Below are positions 42,111 through 51,908 of a stretch of DNA of 64,000 nt, piece after piece. This DNA comes from Bacteroidota bacterium (GTDB lineage Bacteria > Bacteroidota > Bacteroidia > Chitinophagales > Chitinophagaceae), in NCBI GenBank assembly GCA_026391455.1, contig JAPLEH010000010.1:186001-250000 (forward strand), read 5' to 3'. A model generated the notes under the pieces. It did not search any database and was not told the origin of the DNA. It was given only the letters and a program-made list of their open reading frames with translations. Each line of letters opens with the position of its first letter. Positions within the stretch are counted from its first letter, which is position 1. The position numbers and the translations under genes were made by a program.

Positions 42111-43949
42111 TCAATCAGGATATTTCCTTTGTTTGCTTTTATAATACGACTGGAGTACAAAAAATGCTTTCTTGCGTTTTCCTTCCGTAGAGATCAGTCC
42201 TTTCCGGTTGAATCCATCCTGTATCCCCGGCAATACCCGTCGCGGTGATCGGAAATCGGTAAGTATCCATGGGCTTATGCCCCGGATATTCGGCATCTTA
42301 TCAATCATCTGCAGGTTTTGGCGGTATAAATATTCCTGGTATTCTTCGGTCCATCGTTCTTCTTTGGTGCCATGTAATCCCTGTTTGGCATCGCCCCCAA
42401 ACTCAGATACTACCACCGGTTTATTATATGGAACTTTCCATACCGCTTCGGGTGCCGTAGCGAGATCGCCTCCATACCAGCCCCGGTATTGGTTAAAGGC
42501 CACGATATCGAGGTCTTCGCCAATCTTATCATCCACGATTCCCTGACCGTTTTCCTGCCGGGTAAGCAGGGCCGCGCTTACCAGCCGGGTGGAGTCGAGT
42601 GTACGGGTGAGCGTTACCAGGTTTTTTAAAAACGTATTCCTGTTGTCCGACAAGGGTGTTTCGTTGGCCACGGACCAGATGATCACAGCGGCGCGGTTCT
42701 TATCCCGGTTAACCATGGCCGTTAGTTGCGCAGCGGCATTGTCATACGTGCTTTTATTTTTGAAATCGATGGTCCAGTAAACCGGTATCTCTTCCCATAC
42801 CAGCAGCCCCATTTTATCGGCCAGTTTTAGCATGTGTTCATTGTGGGGATAATGTGCCAGGCGTACATAATTACAGCCCAGTTCCTTTGCCCATCCCAAT
42901 AAGGCGGCTGCATCTGCGGCACTGTGGGCCCGCCTGCCCTTGTATTCTTCGTGTATACTGATACCTCTTAAAAAAACGGGGTTACCATTCAGCAGGATAT
43001 CCGGCCCCCGTGTTTCGATGGTTCGAAATCCAATTGAATCGGTGATCGTTTGTGCATTCGTACGAATGATGACTTTGTACAGTTTGGGCGAAGCCGGTGA
43101 CCAGTAACTGATGTTATCCGCAGGGATCTCAAATGCCGCAATCCCATTTGCCAATAATCCATACGACCAGTTGATTTTCAGTTCCGGTATTTCCACAGTA
43201 ATGGTAGCCGGCGCCGGATTATTTATTTTAATCCTGCAACTGATAATATTGTTGGTTCCTTTTTTGAGTCCGATGGAATAATCTTCAATGAGCATGGATG
43301 GCTCTTCCACCAACGTTACATCGCGGGTGATGCCGCCATAATTCCACCAGTCAGTATTGAGGGTGGGGACTCCTTCTTTGGTGCGTTTATTATCCACTTT
43401 CAAAATCAGGTAATTGGCCTTCGGTTGTACGATACCCGTTACTTCATACTGAAAAGGGGTGAAACCTCCTTCATGTACACCCAGTTTTACCCCGTTGAGA
43501 TATACATCGGCTTTATAATTAACTGCCCCAAAATGAAGAAAGAGCCGTTTACCCTTCGGAAGCTGGTAATCAAAAGATCGTTTGAACCAGATGGTTCCTT
43601 CATAATATTTTAATTCTGCCGCTTGTGTATTCCAATCGCCGGGAATCTGCATAGTGGGTGATTTGTCAAAATCATACTCTACCAGTTCTGATTTGTTCTT
43701 TGCGTGATAATTATTATAATAGGCGCCGGTTGCTTTTACATTATGCTGATCATATACCTCTGCATGAAAGCTATAATAGCCGGTTTCATACGGATCGATG
43801 ATATAATTCCATTTCCCGTTGAGACTGGTGGTTTGCCGCCCGGAGAGATTATTCAGTTGTGCATGCGCCATTCCCGAAAGAAGGAACAGCGAGACAATTA
43901 TCATTATTGTCAAAACAAAAACCGCCCGAAGTACTATTGTTTTTCTCAT
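42111..43949 (-). CDS. Secreted GH2 glycosidase, beta-glucuronidase-like
   Basis: The 612-residue protein has a signal segment (VLTIMIIVSLFLLSGMAHA), a sugar-binding jelly-roll (MQIPGDWNTQ, YEGTIWFKRSF), an Ig-like domain and a TIM barrel. The acid/base is Glu430 in IIWSVANE and the nucleophile is Glu516 in VVVSEFGGD. The C-terminal segment ILTDFRSPRRVLPGIQDGFN followed by RKGLIS is close to that of beta-glucuronidases, making hexuronic acid or galactose the likely leaving sugar. It lies 10 bases before the GH97 gene, in the same run. Confidence 0.92.
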   Translation of the reverse strand: MRKTIVLRAVFVLTIMIIVSLFLLSGMAHAQLNNLSGRQTTSLNGKWNYIIDPYETGYYSFHAEVYDQHNVKATGAYYNNYHAKNKSELVEYDFDKSPTMQIPGDWNTQAAELKYYEGTIWFKRSFDYQLPKGKRLFLHFGAVNYKADVYLNGVKLGVHEGGFTPFQYEVTGIVQPKANYLILKVDNKRTKEGVPTLNTDWWNYGGITRDVTLVEEPSMLIEDYSIGLKKGTNNIISCRIKINNPAPATITVEIPELKINWSYGLLANGIAAFEIPADNISYWSPASPKLYKVIIRTNAQTITDSIGFRTIETRGPDILLNGNPVFLRGISIHEEYKGRRAHSAADAAALLGWAKELGCNYVRLAHYPHNEHMLKLADKMGLLVWEEIPVYWTIDFKNKSTYDNAAAQLTAMVNRDKNRAAVIIWSVANETPLSDNRNTFLKNLVTLTRTLDSTRLVSAALLTRQENGQGIVDDKIGEDLDIVAFNQYRGWYGGDLATAPEAVWKVPYNKPVVVSEFGGDAKQGLHGTKEERWTEEYQEYLYRQNLQMIDKMPNIRGISPWILTDFRSPRRVLPGIQDGFNRKGLISTEGKRKKAFFVLQSYYKSKQRKYPD

Positions 43950-43959
43950 GGTATATTTT

Positions 43960-45930
43960 TCAGAACGCTTTCAATTGAAGCAAAAATCCGCCGCCGGGTT
44001 TCATCGTGATGCTGATCGTTTCTTTTAAACTTTCCTCCCGGGTGGAGAGTATATAATCACTGCCATAGTTATGTGCATTTATTCCATCCACGCATTGGGT
44101 AATCTTGTACAGCCCTCTTTCAGCAAAATTCAAGGGTATCGTTACAACCCGTTGTGTGTTGTTATTCAATCCTGCCACATACCAGTCTTTTCCTTTTTTG
44201 CGTGCAGTAATGATGTATTCGCCGATCTTTCCCTGTAAGATCTTCGTTTCATCCCAGGTGGTGGGCAGACCTCCCAGCAATTCCATAAAGGCCGGTTCTT
44301 TCATGCCCTGGCTGATATTGCCGCTGAATATCTGCAACGGGCTATCATACACGACAAACATAGCCAACTGGTGACACCGGGTACCCATACTCATAGGGTT
44401 CTTTCCAATGGGGCGAAACTGATCTTTTTGAGCATTGAGTAATAATCCCGGCTCATAATCCATCGGGCCGGCCAGCATGCGTGTCCAGGCCAGGGTTACA
44501 TTGTGTTCGGGTGTGGGCAGTTCGCTCCAGATATTCCATTCGGAGCCCAGCACTCCTTCCTGGGTAATGGCATTGGGCCAGGTGCGGTTAAAGCCTTTGG
44601 GTGGATATGCACCATGGAACATGATCTGTATCCGATGATCGGCACAGGCTTTGGCGATACGATGATAAAAATTCACCATGGGCTGATCATCACGGTCCAT
44701 GAAATCAGTCATAATGGATTCCACACCCCATGCATTGAATTGCGACAACGCAGGTTCCAGTTGCTGATCGAGTGTGGAGCAGAGTGTCCAGAGCATCAGT
44801 TTGATCCCTTTACTTTTTGCATAGGCTACGAGTTCATTCATGTTCAATGCCGGATTGATCTTAAAGAGATCTTTATAATCACTCCATCCAGCATCCAGCA
44901 TGATCTGGGTAAAGCCAAACCGCTTTGCAAAATCGATATAGTATTTATAAGTAGCGGTATTGATACCTGCTTCAAACGGTACATTGAAGAGGTTGATACC
45001 GGTGATCCATTCATCGGTTCCTTTTCCGGGTTTGATCCAGGATACATCTTTCAGCGTAGTGGGTTCACCTAAAAGATAGAACAGATCATTATCCGGTAAT
45101 CCGATATCATTTTTTGCCACCATGATTGCGCGCCAGGGAAATGATTGATAGCCTGCGGCGCGCGCGATATAAGGTGCACGCTGGGTAACCACCCGCTGTG
45201 GAAATTCGCCGGTTGTCATTCGTTCCTCCTGCGGATAGGGTGCAAATACGCCTTTCAATCCCTTCGTGTTCTTCTGCAAAAACATGCCGGGATAATTATG
45301 CAGGCCTGCATCGGAGATCGCCAGTTGATAGCCATTGGGAAGGGATACTGTAACCGGTGCATAGGTGAAAAGTGTATCCGGAAGTTTGGCGAGGGTATCT
45401 TTCCGGTATTGCCCTTCAAAGCTGGTATGAAAGCGATCCATATCAGGTCGCTTATCGATATGTGCATACCAGATCACCGATCCCGGATCTGTTTCAAACA
45501 GCGCTGTTTCCTGGTTGACGATCACTGAATCGGCGCGCAGGTTCACGATACGATAAGCCATTCCTTCATTGTACATCCGGAAAATCACCATCCAGTTATT
45601 TGGGAATACGAGGCCAAGATGATTATACCGTTCACGAATCATCTTTCGTCGTGAAGGTACCGGCACCGTGAGTGGCTGGTCGTACCGGTTGTATTTGTAT
45701 TGCACTACGGTGAGCTGATCGGAGAGCCGGGTACCATTGCCCAATTCCACGTCAATGGAGGGCGACTGCAGGAGTATGATAGTATGAGCAAAAAGTTTAT
45801 AAGATAATTGCTGCTGTGTGTTTATTTCAAGACGCAGCGATGAATCCGGGGAGTATAATGTAAATGGCTGCTGAGCTATCAACCTGCAGGCAAACAGTAG
45901 TAATAAACCAGTCTGTAGCAAGTGTTTCAT
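43960..45930 (-). CDS. GH97 family glycosidase, probably of the retaining alpha-galactosidase type
   Basis: The 656-residue protein has a signal peptide, an N-terminal GH97 beta-sandwich (YSPDSSLRLEINTQQQLSYK) and a TIM barrel starting near residue 296 (VSWIKPGKG) with YIDFAKRFGFTQIMLDAGWS. At the end of the fourth strand is IMTDFMDRDDQ: the Asp at 409 is the position of the nucleophile in retaining GH97 enzymes such as the characterised B. thetaiotaomicron alpha-galactosidase, while SusB-type inverting enzymes lack it. Glu458 in ITQEGVLGSEWN is a candidate acid/base. The assignment as an alpha-galactosidase type is by motif, not proven. It is coupled to the GH2 gene by a 10-base gap. Confidence 0.92.
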   Translation of the reverse strand: MKHLLQTGLLLLFACRLIAQQPFTLYSPDSSLRLEINTQQQLSYKLFAHTIILLQSPSIDVELGNGTRLSDQLTVVQYKYNRYDQPLTVPVPSRRKMIRERYNHLGLVFPNNWMVIFRMYNEGMAYRIVNLRADSVIVNQETALFETDPGSVIWYAHIDKRPDMDRFHTSFEGQYRKDTLAKLPDTLFTYAPVTVSLPNGYQLAISDAGLHNYPGMFLQKNTKGLKGVFAPYPQEERMTTGEFPQRVVTQRAPYIARAAGYQSFPWRAIMVAKNDIGLPDNDLFYLLGEPTTLKDVSWIKPGKGTDEWITGINLFNVPFEAGINTATYKYYIDFAKRFGFTQIMLDAGWSDYKDLFKINPALNMNELVAYAKSKGIKLMLWTLCSTLDQQLEPALSQFNAWGVESIMTDFMDRDDQPMVNFYHRIAKACADHRIQIMFHGAYPPKGFNRTWPNAITQEGVLGSEWNIWSELPTPEHNVTLAWTRMLAGPMDYEPGLLLNAQKDQFRPIGKNPMSMGTRCHQLAMFVVYDSPLQIFSGNISQGMKEPAFMELLGGLPTTWDETKILQGKIGEYIITARKKGKDWYVAGLNNNTQRVVTIPLNFAERGLYKITQCVDGINAHNYGSDYILSTREESLKETISITMKPGGGFLLQLKAF

Positions 45931-45958
45931 TCAGCAGCCATTTTAAAGATTGAGGACT

Positions 45959-48253
45959 TTATTTGGTCCAGTTCACTTTACCTGATTTTACGTCTCTTGA
46001 ATTTGTACCGATCATTATCTGAAATTCACCGGGTTCCCAATCGTATTTCAGATCGGCATTATAGAACTTCAGATCGTTGGTGGTAATGGTGAAGGTCACC
46101 GTTTTGGTCTCTCCTGCTTTGAGTGCGATCTTTTGGAATCCTTTCAGTTCTTTTACCGGTCTTGTTACAGAACCCACCACATCGCGGATATACAATTGTA
46201 CCACTTCCTGTCCATCGTATTTTCCACTATTGGTCACCGTTATACTGGCCGTAAGGGTTTGATTTCCTTTGAGGGCATTACTGCTCAATGAGAGATTACC
46301 ATAGTTAAAGTTGGTATAGCTGAGTCCGTATCCGAAGGGATAAACCGGATCATTGCTTACATCGAGGTAATTGGAGCGGAATTTAGAGAACCATTTTCCA
46401 TCTTCCAGCGGACGGCCGGTATTTTTGTGTTTGTAATAAATGGGAACCTGTCCTACATTTTGCGGGAAGGTGGTGGTGAGTTTTCCGGAAGGGTTCACAT
46501 CACCATACAATACATCCGCAATAGCATAACCAGCTTCGCTTCCGCCAAACCATACATTGAGGATGGCGGGTACGTTTTCATTTTCCCAGGTCAATGCAAG
46601 CGGTCTTCCGGTAAATAATACGAGTACCACGGGCTTACCAGTTTTCACCAATGCTTTCAGCAAATCTTTTTGTACCTGTGGTATTTCAATATTGCTGCGG
46701 CTGCTGCTTTCACCGCTCATTTCGGATGATTCGCCCAGTGCAGCGACGATCACATCTGATCTGTTAGCGATATCCAATGCTTCCTGCATGATTACACTGG
46801 CGGGGCGGCTATCGCGATGCAGTGATTTACCAAACATACCGGCCCTTTCCTCGAAGAGGCTGTCTTCATCGAGATTGGAACCACGGGCTGTTAAGATATT
46901 TACTTTGTTGCCGAGTACTTCTTTTAAACCGGTCAACAAGGACGTGGCTTTTTCAAAATTGGCGGCCACACTCCAGGTGCCGGGCATATTCTCTTTATTG
47001 TCTGCCATGGGGCCGATGAGTGCAATGGTTCCTGTTTTTTTCAGCGGCAAAATATTACCATGATTTTTTAACAATACGAAACTGTTGGCAGCAATATTGC
47101 GTGCCTCTTTGCGGTGATCGTTGGTGAACACTTCGGTCTTAGCCCTGTTCTCATCGCAATAGCGATAGGGATCGGCAAAGAGTCCGAGTTTATATTTCGC
47201 TTCGAGAATTCTTCTGCAGGCCGCATCGATCTGTGCCATGGTCACTTTACCTTCTTTCAATGACTGCTGGGTGGTGGTGAGTATTCCTTCGCCCACCATA
47301 TCCATATCTATACCGGCCATGAGGGCACGGGCAGATACGGTTTGCAAATCACCGATACCATGGTCCATCATTTCATTGATACCGGTATAATCGGTCACTA
47401 CAAATCCTTTGAAGCCCCATTGTTTGCGAAGCACATCCGTCATCAGCCATTTATTAGCGGTAGCGGGTACGCCTTCCACTTCATTGAAGGAAGCCATTAC
47501 ACTGCCCACACCGGCATCTACGGCTGCTTTATAGGGAGGGAAATAATCATTGTACATGGTCTGGCGGCTCATGTCAGTGGTATTATAATCGCGGCCGGCT
47601 TCTGCGGCACCATAGAGTGCATAGTGTTTTACGCATGACATGATGGTGTTATTCTTCGAGAGATCATTGCCCTGGTAGCCGCGCACCATGGCCGCTGCAA
47701 CCTGAGATCCGAGAAAGGCATCTTCTCCACTTCCTTCTGCAATGCGGCCCCAGCGGGGATCGCGGCAGATGTCTACCATGGGAGAAAAAGTCCAGTTGAT
47801 CCCATCGGCACTGGCTTCTACGGCAGCAATGCGGGCACTGCGTTCTACCATATTCATATCCCAGGAGCAGCTTAATCCCAATGGAATGGGGAATACAGTT
47901 TCGTAACCGTGTATCACATCCATACCGAAGATGAGTGGTATTTTGAGGCGGCTTTGTTCTACGGCCACTTTCTGTACTTCACGAATTTTTGCCACTGATT
48001 TGATATTGAAAAGCCCACCTACTTTTCCTTCCTTGATCTTGCGGCCTATATCTGAGCTTTGTGCCTGGCCAGTTACAATATCTCCGCTGCCCGGCAGATT
48101 GAGCTGACCGATCTTTTCTTCCAATGTCATTTTCTTCATCAGGTCATCAATAAAGGTCTTCATGGCAGCATTGCCCGTGAGCTGGGCTGATGACTGACGG
48201 GATGTAAACAACGCTCCCGCAGCAAAGGCCAGTGTAATAAGGATCTTTTTCAT
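45959..48253 (-). CDS. bglX: Second periplasmic GH3 glycosidase (BglX-like)
   Basis: The 764-residue protein has a signal peptide (MKKILITLAFAAGALFTSRQSSAQ) and the complete GH3 layout with nucleophile Asp288 in GFVVTDYTGI, RDPRWGR and KHYALYGAAEAGRDYN, ending in a Fn3-like domain (VTNSGKYDGQEVVQLYIRD). It is related to the GH3 at 38198 but clearly different, so the pair probably handles two linkages or sugars. It lies 28 bases upstream of GH97 and 30 bases after the phosphatase gene in the same run. Confidence 0.95.
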   Translation of the reverse strand: MKKILITLAFAAGALFTSRQSSAQLTGNAAMKTFIDDLMKKMTLEEKIGQLNLPGSGDIVTGQAQSSDIGRKIKEGKVGGLFNIKSVAKIREVQKVAVEQSRLKIPLIFGMDVIHGYETVFPIPLGLSCSWDMNMVERSARIAAVEASADGINWTFSPMVDICRDPRWGRIAEGSGEDAFLGSQVAAAMVRGYQGNDLSKNNTIMSCVKHYALYGAAEAGRDYNTTDMSRQTMYNDYFPPYKAAVDAGVGSVMASFNEVEGVPATANKWLMTDVLRKQWGFKGFVVTDYTGINEMMDHGIGDLQTVSARALMAGIDMDMVGEGILTTTQQSLKEGKVTMAQIDAACRRILEAKYKLGLFADPYRYCDENRAKTEVFTNDHRKEARNIAANSFVLLKNHGNILPLKKTGTIALIGPMADNKENMPGTWSVAANFEKATSLLTGLKEVLGNKVNILTARGSNLDEDSLFEERAGMFGKSLHRDSRPASVIMQEALDIANRSDVIVAALGESSEMSGESSSRSNIEIPQVQKDLLKALVKTGKPVVLVLFTGRPLALTWENENVPAILNVWFGGSEAGYAIADVLYGDVNPSGKLTTTFPQNVGQVPIYYKHKNTGRPLEDGKWFSKFRSNYLDVSNDPVYPFGYGLSYTNFNYGNLSLSSNALKGNQTLTASITVTNSGKYDGQEVVQLYIRDVVGSVTRPVKELKGFQKIALKAGETKTVTFTITTNDLKFYNADLKYDWEPGEFQIMIGTNSRDVKSGKVNWTK

Positions 48254-48283
48254 CTGTGTGTATTTAATAATTGTTATGTGCGT

Positions 48284-49321
48284 CTATTTGAATGTGATAT
48301 CACTTTTATGAATCGTATACTCGATACGGCTGTTATTGTATTTATCAATGATCTCCATTTTTATAACCGGATCCTTTTCCCATTCGATGGTCAATAACCC
48401 GAAATGATTATCCATTACCGGGCCTTCGATACGGTTCTTATTCAATGTAGCAAAATCCCAGGTGGAAGTGATGCCGCTGGCGGTTACGTCATAGAGCGGG
48501 TATAAACCCGTTTCACTGAGCCTTGATATTTCAGCGTAATGTACATCACCGGTAAGAAAGATCACCCCTTCTGCTTTTGTTTTTTGAATCAAGTCCAGCA
48601 TCTTCTTTTGCTCATGAGGGAAATTGGCCCAGGCCTCGTATCCGTTGTATTCAATACTAAATTGGGAACCGCTGCAAATCAGGCGAAGATCCGCGGGTTG
48701 GCTCAGTTCTTTTTCCAGCCAGCTCCATTGTGCTGTGCCAAGCAGGGTGCTGTCGGGTGAGGTGTGCGGTTTATAATCCGGTGTATAAAAATAATGGTCA
48801 CGGGGAAGTTTGGTCAATGTATCATAAAGCAGGAGGTTGTTGCGAAAGCTGCGTACATCGAGCAGAATGAGCTGAATCGTTTTCCCGTTCTGCTGAATAT
48901 ATTCCGTTTTGTAAATGCCTTCGTGTTTTCTTCGTTCGCTTTCGGCAGGTTCTTTGAAAAATTGCAGGAAGATTTCTTTTGATTCTTTCTTCCAGGGATA
49001 ATGCACGCCGGCATCATTCCTTCCGTAATCATGATCGTCCCAGGTCGCATACAGTGTGGTGGCAGCTTCCAGTTTTTTAAAATCAGGCTGTGCCATCCAG
49101 CGGGTGTATTTATTCCGGAGGGTATCCATATTATCGGTGTCCCCGTAAATATTATCTCCGAGGAAAATGAATGCCGCCGGCTTCCGGTCTGCCGCCAGGC
49201 TGAGTACGGGTTGGGGTTCATCCTGATAGCCGCAACTGCCAAAAGCGATACGGGTTACGGCGGGTTTACTGTTGCACCCAACAAGAATGCAAATAATCAG
49301 TATGGTATAAATTCCTTTCAT
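48284..49321 (-). CDS. PhoD-like metallophosphatase lipoprotein
   Basis: The 345-residue protein has a lipoprotein signal (MKGIYTILIICILVGC, Cys16) and the alkaline-phosphatase-D motif set: IAFGSCGYQDEP, FIFLGDNIYGDT, TWDDHDYGRND and FLTGDVHYAE. Enzymes of this group hydrolyse phosphate mono- or diesters with a metal centre on the outside of the cytoplasm. Its place in a glycan locus suggests it removes phosphate from a sugar or polymer. It overlaps the SGNH hydrolase gene by four bases. Confidence 0.9.
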   Translation of the reverse strand: MKGIYTILIICILVGCNSKPAVTRIAFGSCGYQDEPQPVLSLAADRKPAAFIFLGDNIYGDTDNMDTLRNKYTRWMAQPDFKKLEAATTLYATWDDHDYGRNDAGVHYPWKKESKEIFLQFFKEPAESERRKHEGIYKTEYIQQNGKTIQLILLDVRSFRNNLLLYDTLTKLPRDHYFYTPDYKPHTSPDSTLLGTAQWSWLEKELSQPADLRLICSGSQFSIEYNGYEAWANFPHEQKKMLDLIQKTKAEGVIFLTGDVHYAEISRLSETGLYPLYDVTASGITSTWDFATLNKNRIEGPVMDNHFGLLTIEWEKDPVIKMEIIDKYNNSRIEYTIHKSDITFK

Positions 49322-49971
49322 TTTATTAATACAGGTTCTATGAGTTCTTTCCAGATGGCATATCCTTTGGCATTCATGTGCAGGTTGTCCGGCCCGAAGA
49401 TATCTGTCATCGGTTTTCCGTCTTTATCGAGCATTTTATGATATACATCAATATAGGTGGTTCGCTTTTTCTTTTTCAAAAAATTCCGGATCATCACATT
49501 CGCTACGTTGAATTTGGGCATCAGGTGCTGCCTGGCCGGGCTTGGCTTCATTGAGATATAGGCAATGGGTACTTTTTTATACCGGGCACGGATCATCGCA
49601 AACAGATCAAAGAAACGTTGTGCCACCTGTGCGGGGTATAAGGTATCGTTTCCTGCAAAATCATTTTCCCCGCAATAGATAATGATCTGTTTTGGTTCAT
49701 ATTTAAAGATCACCTCTTCGGCATAATAGATCAGGTCGGTGAGCGAAGAGCCGCCAAAGCCCCGGTTGAGAATGGGATATGCAGGAAAATAATTCTGTAC
49801 ATCTCTCCAGAGGGTGAAGGAAGAGCTGCCTGCCAGCAATATCTGGCCTTTGGCCGGCATGGCTATACTGTCCTTCTCTTTAAAGGCTCTTATCTCTTCT
49901 GCATACGGCTGAGCAATAAGTATGGTATGCAACAGCACAAAAGCAATAAGTATAGAAACTATTTTATTCAT
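49318..49971 (-). CDS. Secreted SGNH/GDSL hydrolase
   Basis: The 217-residue protein has a signal peptide (MNKIVSILIAFVLLHTILIAQ) and the SGNH blocks: AGSSSFTLW with Ser50 as nucleophile, RGFGGSSLTD, YCGENDFAGND, and a C-terminal DNLHMNAKGYAIW with the catalytic Asp and His. It is a periplasmic esterase or lipase-like enzyme, probably for acetyl or other acyl groups on glycans. It is coupled by a 5-base gap to the sialate O-acetylesterase gene and by a 4-base overlap to the phosphatase gene. Confidence 0.92.
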   Translation of the reverse strand: MNKIVSILIAFVLLHTILIAQPYAEEIRAFKEKDSIAMPAKGQILLAGSSSFTLWRDVQNYFPAYPILNRGFGGSSLTDLIYYAEEVIFKYEPKQIIIYCGENDFAGNDTLYPAQVAQRFFDLFAMIRARYKKVPIAYISMKPSPARQHLMPKFNVANVMIRNFLKKKKRTTYIDVYHKMLDKDGKPMTDIFGPDNLHMNAKGYAIWKELIEPVLIK

Positions 49972-49976
49972 CTTGT

Positions 49977-51905
49977 TTATTTATCGGTTCGAAAAGGTGC
50001 TGCTGGCAGCCCTTCTTTATTATACAGATTAGCGTCCATCGGCGCATCGACCCAGGCATAGCGTACATAGACTGGTGTGCTGATCTCAGCGGCACTTACC
50101 ACCACTGTATTGCCTTGTATCACGGCATTGGCGGGTACAAACTCTTTATTCTCGCCTGCGATGGTAAAGCCCATCAGCTTATCGCCTTTTTGCCAAAGCC
50201 CTTTCCCGGTATAGTCGTAATTGATCACGATGGTATTGCCGGTGATAGTATGCGATTTGTAGATGGGACCAGCCGGTACTTCATTCTTCATGCCATATAC
50301 AATATTAAATGCATTGGCCGCCAGGCGCTCACCCACTTCCCGCTTGCGTTTGGGATGAATATCCACCTGATCGCCAACATCAATCGTAACGGCCATGCCT
50401 GTTTTGGGAAGTTGCAATGCGTATCCCTGCGCCTCCCGAAGTCCGGCCCAATTACTTTCTGCTGGTTCTTTAATGGCGGGATTATAAGAGGCCAGTTGCA
50501 CAAAGAGAAAAGGTAATTCAGGGCTGGCCCATCGTTTGCGCCAATTGTTGATCAATGCAGGGAACAATGTCCGGTACTCCACATATTTATCAGCATTGGA
50601 TTCTCCCTGGTACCAGATCACTCCGCGTATGGTGGCGGGCAGTAAGGGAGCGATCATTGCATTGAACAGTACAGCGGGTTGATTTTGCAAAGAGGAAAAA
50701 TTTACACCATTGGTCACTTGATTCTTTCGCAATAGTATTTTCATGGAGGCGGCTCCGCACAATGCGATCTTCTTTCCGTTTGTTTCAATATAAAAATGAG
50801 AAGGATCATCATTCAATCCGCCGCCACCCCCTGTATCTTCCACACGGATAGCGATTAAGTTCTTCCCTGCTTTGAGTACACCTGCGGGTATGGAATAGGT
50901 ACGCAATTGATTCCATACCGTGTGTGTACCCAGAAACGAACCATTGATCCAGGTAGAATCAATATCATCAATGGCGGGCAGGTGCAATACGGCTGGTTTC
51001 CCTTCATCTCCGGGTGCCACTTCGAAACTTATCCGATACGCTATTATACCGTCTAATTCCGGATATCCTTTTTCTTCCCAATTGCCGGGCAGCCTGACCT
51101 GATCCCAATTCAATTCGGGAATGTTGATGGCTGTCATCGTATTGAACAAAGTACCGGCATCGGCCCGGTTTCGCAGATAACTTTTTTCACTTTTGATGCG
51201 GGCTGCTTGCAATTGAGTGATGTCAAGCGGCTTTATTTCTTTCTCATATAACTGACTATAATCTGGAAAACCCTTTAGTCCTTCTTCATCCATCCAGGCC
51301 TGTGCTGGTGTACCTCCCCAACTGGAAATGATAATACCTACCGGTATCTTCATTTTTTCGCGTAGCTTTTTGGCAAAGAAATATGCGGTGGCTGAACAGT
51401 TCCCAATGGTGGTACTGTCGATCATGGCCCAACTGCTCCGCAATTCAGCATTGTTCCGTTCTTTGCTATCCAGTGTATTTTTTACCACCATGAAACGCAG
51501 GTTATCATCGGCTGCCGATGCCATTTCCTGGGCATAGTTATCATGGAAGGCAGACATCGTGAATTCCATATTACTTTGTCCGCTGCATACCCATACTTCG
51601 CCGGCCAGTACATGACTGATCACTATTTTTTGCTTACCGGATGCGATGAGCATAGCGCCACTGGCCCCGGGTCTTGCGGGAAACAGTTTTATCTTCCATT
51701 CACCGGATGTATTGGCGGTCGTGGTATAGTTGCGGTGCATGAATGTGATATCCACTTTGGCATTGGGTGCCGCCCATCCCCAGATAGTTACTTCGCGGCC
51801 ATGTTGCAATACCATTTTATCCGCAAAAATGGAAGGCAGTTTCAGTTGTGCAGGTACAACCAAAGAGGATAACATTACAAGAAGGGCAAGCAAATTTCGT
51901 TTCAT
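49977..51905 (-). CDS. Sialate O-acetylesterase family protein
   Basis: The 642-residue protein has a signal peptide and the two SASA/SGNH blocks of sialate O-acetylesterases: VWVCSGQSNMEFTM and GVIWYQGESNADKY. An inserted jelly-roll (about residues 290-390) contains LPGNWEEKGYPELDG and looks like the sugar-binding domain of GH2 enzymes. It removes acetyl groups from sialic acid or similar sugars so that glycosidases can act. Its start at 51905 is three bases from the stop of the GH43-like gene, so translation is coupled. Confidence 0.92.
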   Translation of the reverse strand: MKRNLLALLVMLSSLVVPAQLKLPSIFADKMVLQHGREVTIWGWAAPNAKVDITFMHRNYTTTANTSGEWKIKLFPARPGASGAMLIASGKQKIVISHVLAGEVWVCSGQSNMEFTMSAFHDNYAQEMASAADDNLRFMVVKNTLDSKERNNAELRSSWAMIDSTTIGNCSATAYFFAKKLREKMKIPVGIIISSWGGTPAQAWMDEEGLKGFPDYSQLYEKEIKPLDITQLQAARIKSEKSYLRNRADAGTLFNTMTAINIPELNWDQVRLPGNWEEKGYPELDGIIAYRISFEVAPGDEGKPAVLHLPAIDDIDSTWINGSFLGTHTVWNQLRTYSIPAGVLKAGKNLIAIRVEDTGGGGGLNDDPSHFYIETNGKKIALCGAASMKILLRKNQVTNGVNFSSLQNQPAVLFNAMIAPLLPATIRGVIWYQGESNADKYVEYRTLFPALINNWRKRWASPELPFLFVQLASYNPAIKEPAESNWAGLREAQGYALQLPKTGMAVTIDVGDQVDIHPKRKREVGERLAANAFNIVYGMKNEVPAGPIYKSHTITGNTIVINYDYTGKGLWQKGDKLMGFTIAGENKEFVPANAVIQGNTVVVSAAEISTPVYVRYAWVDAPMDANLYNKEGLPAAPFRTDK

Positions 51906-51908
51906 TGG

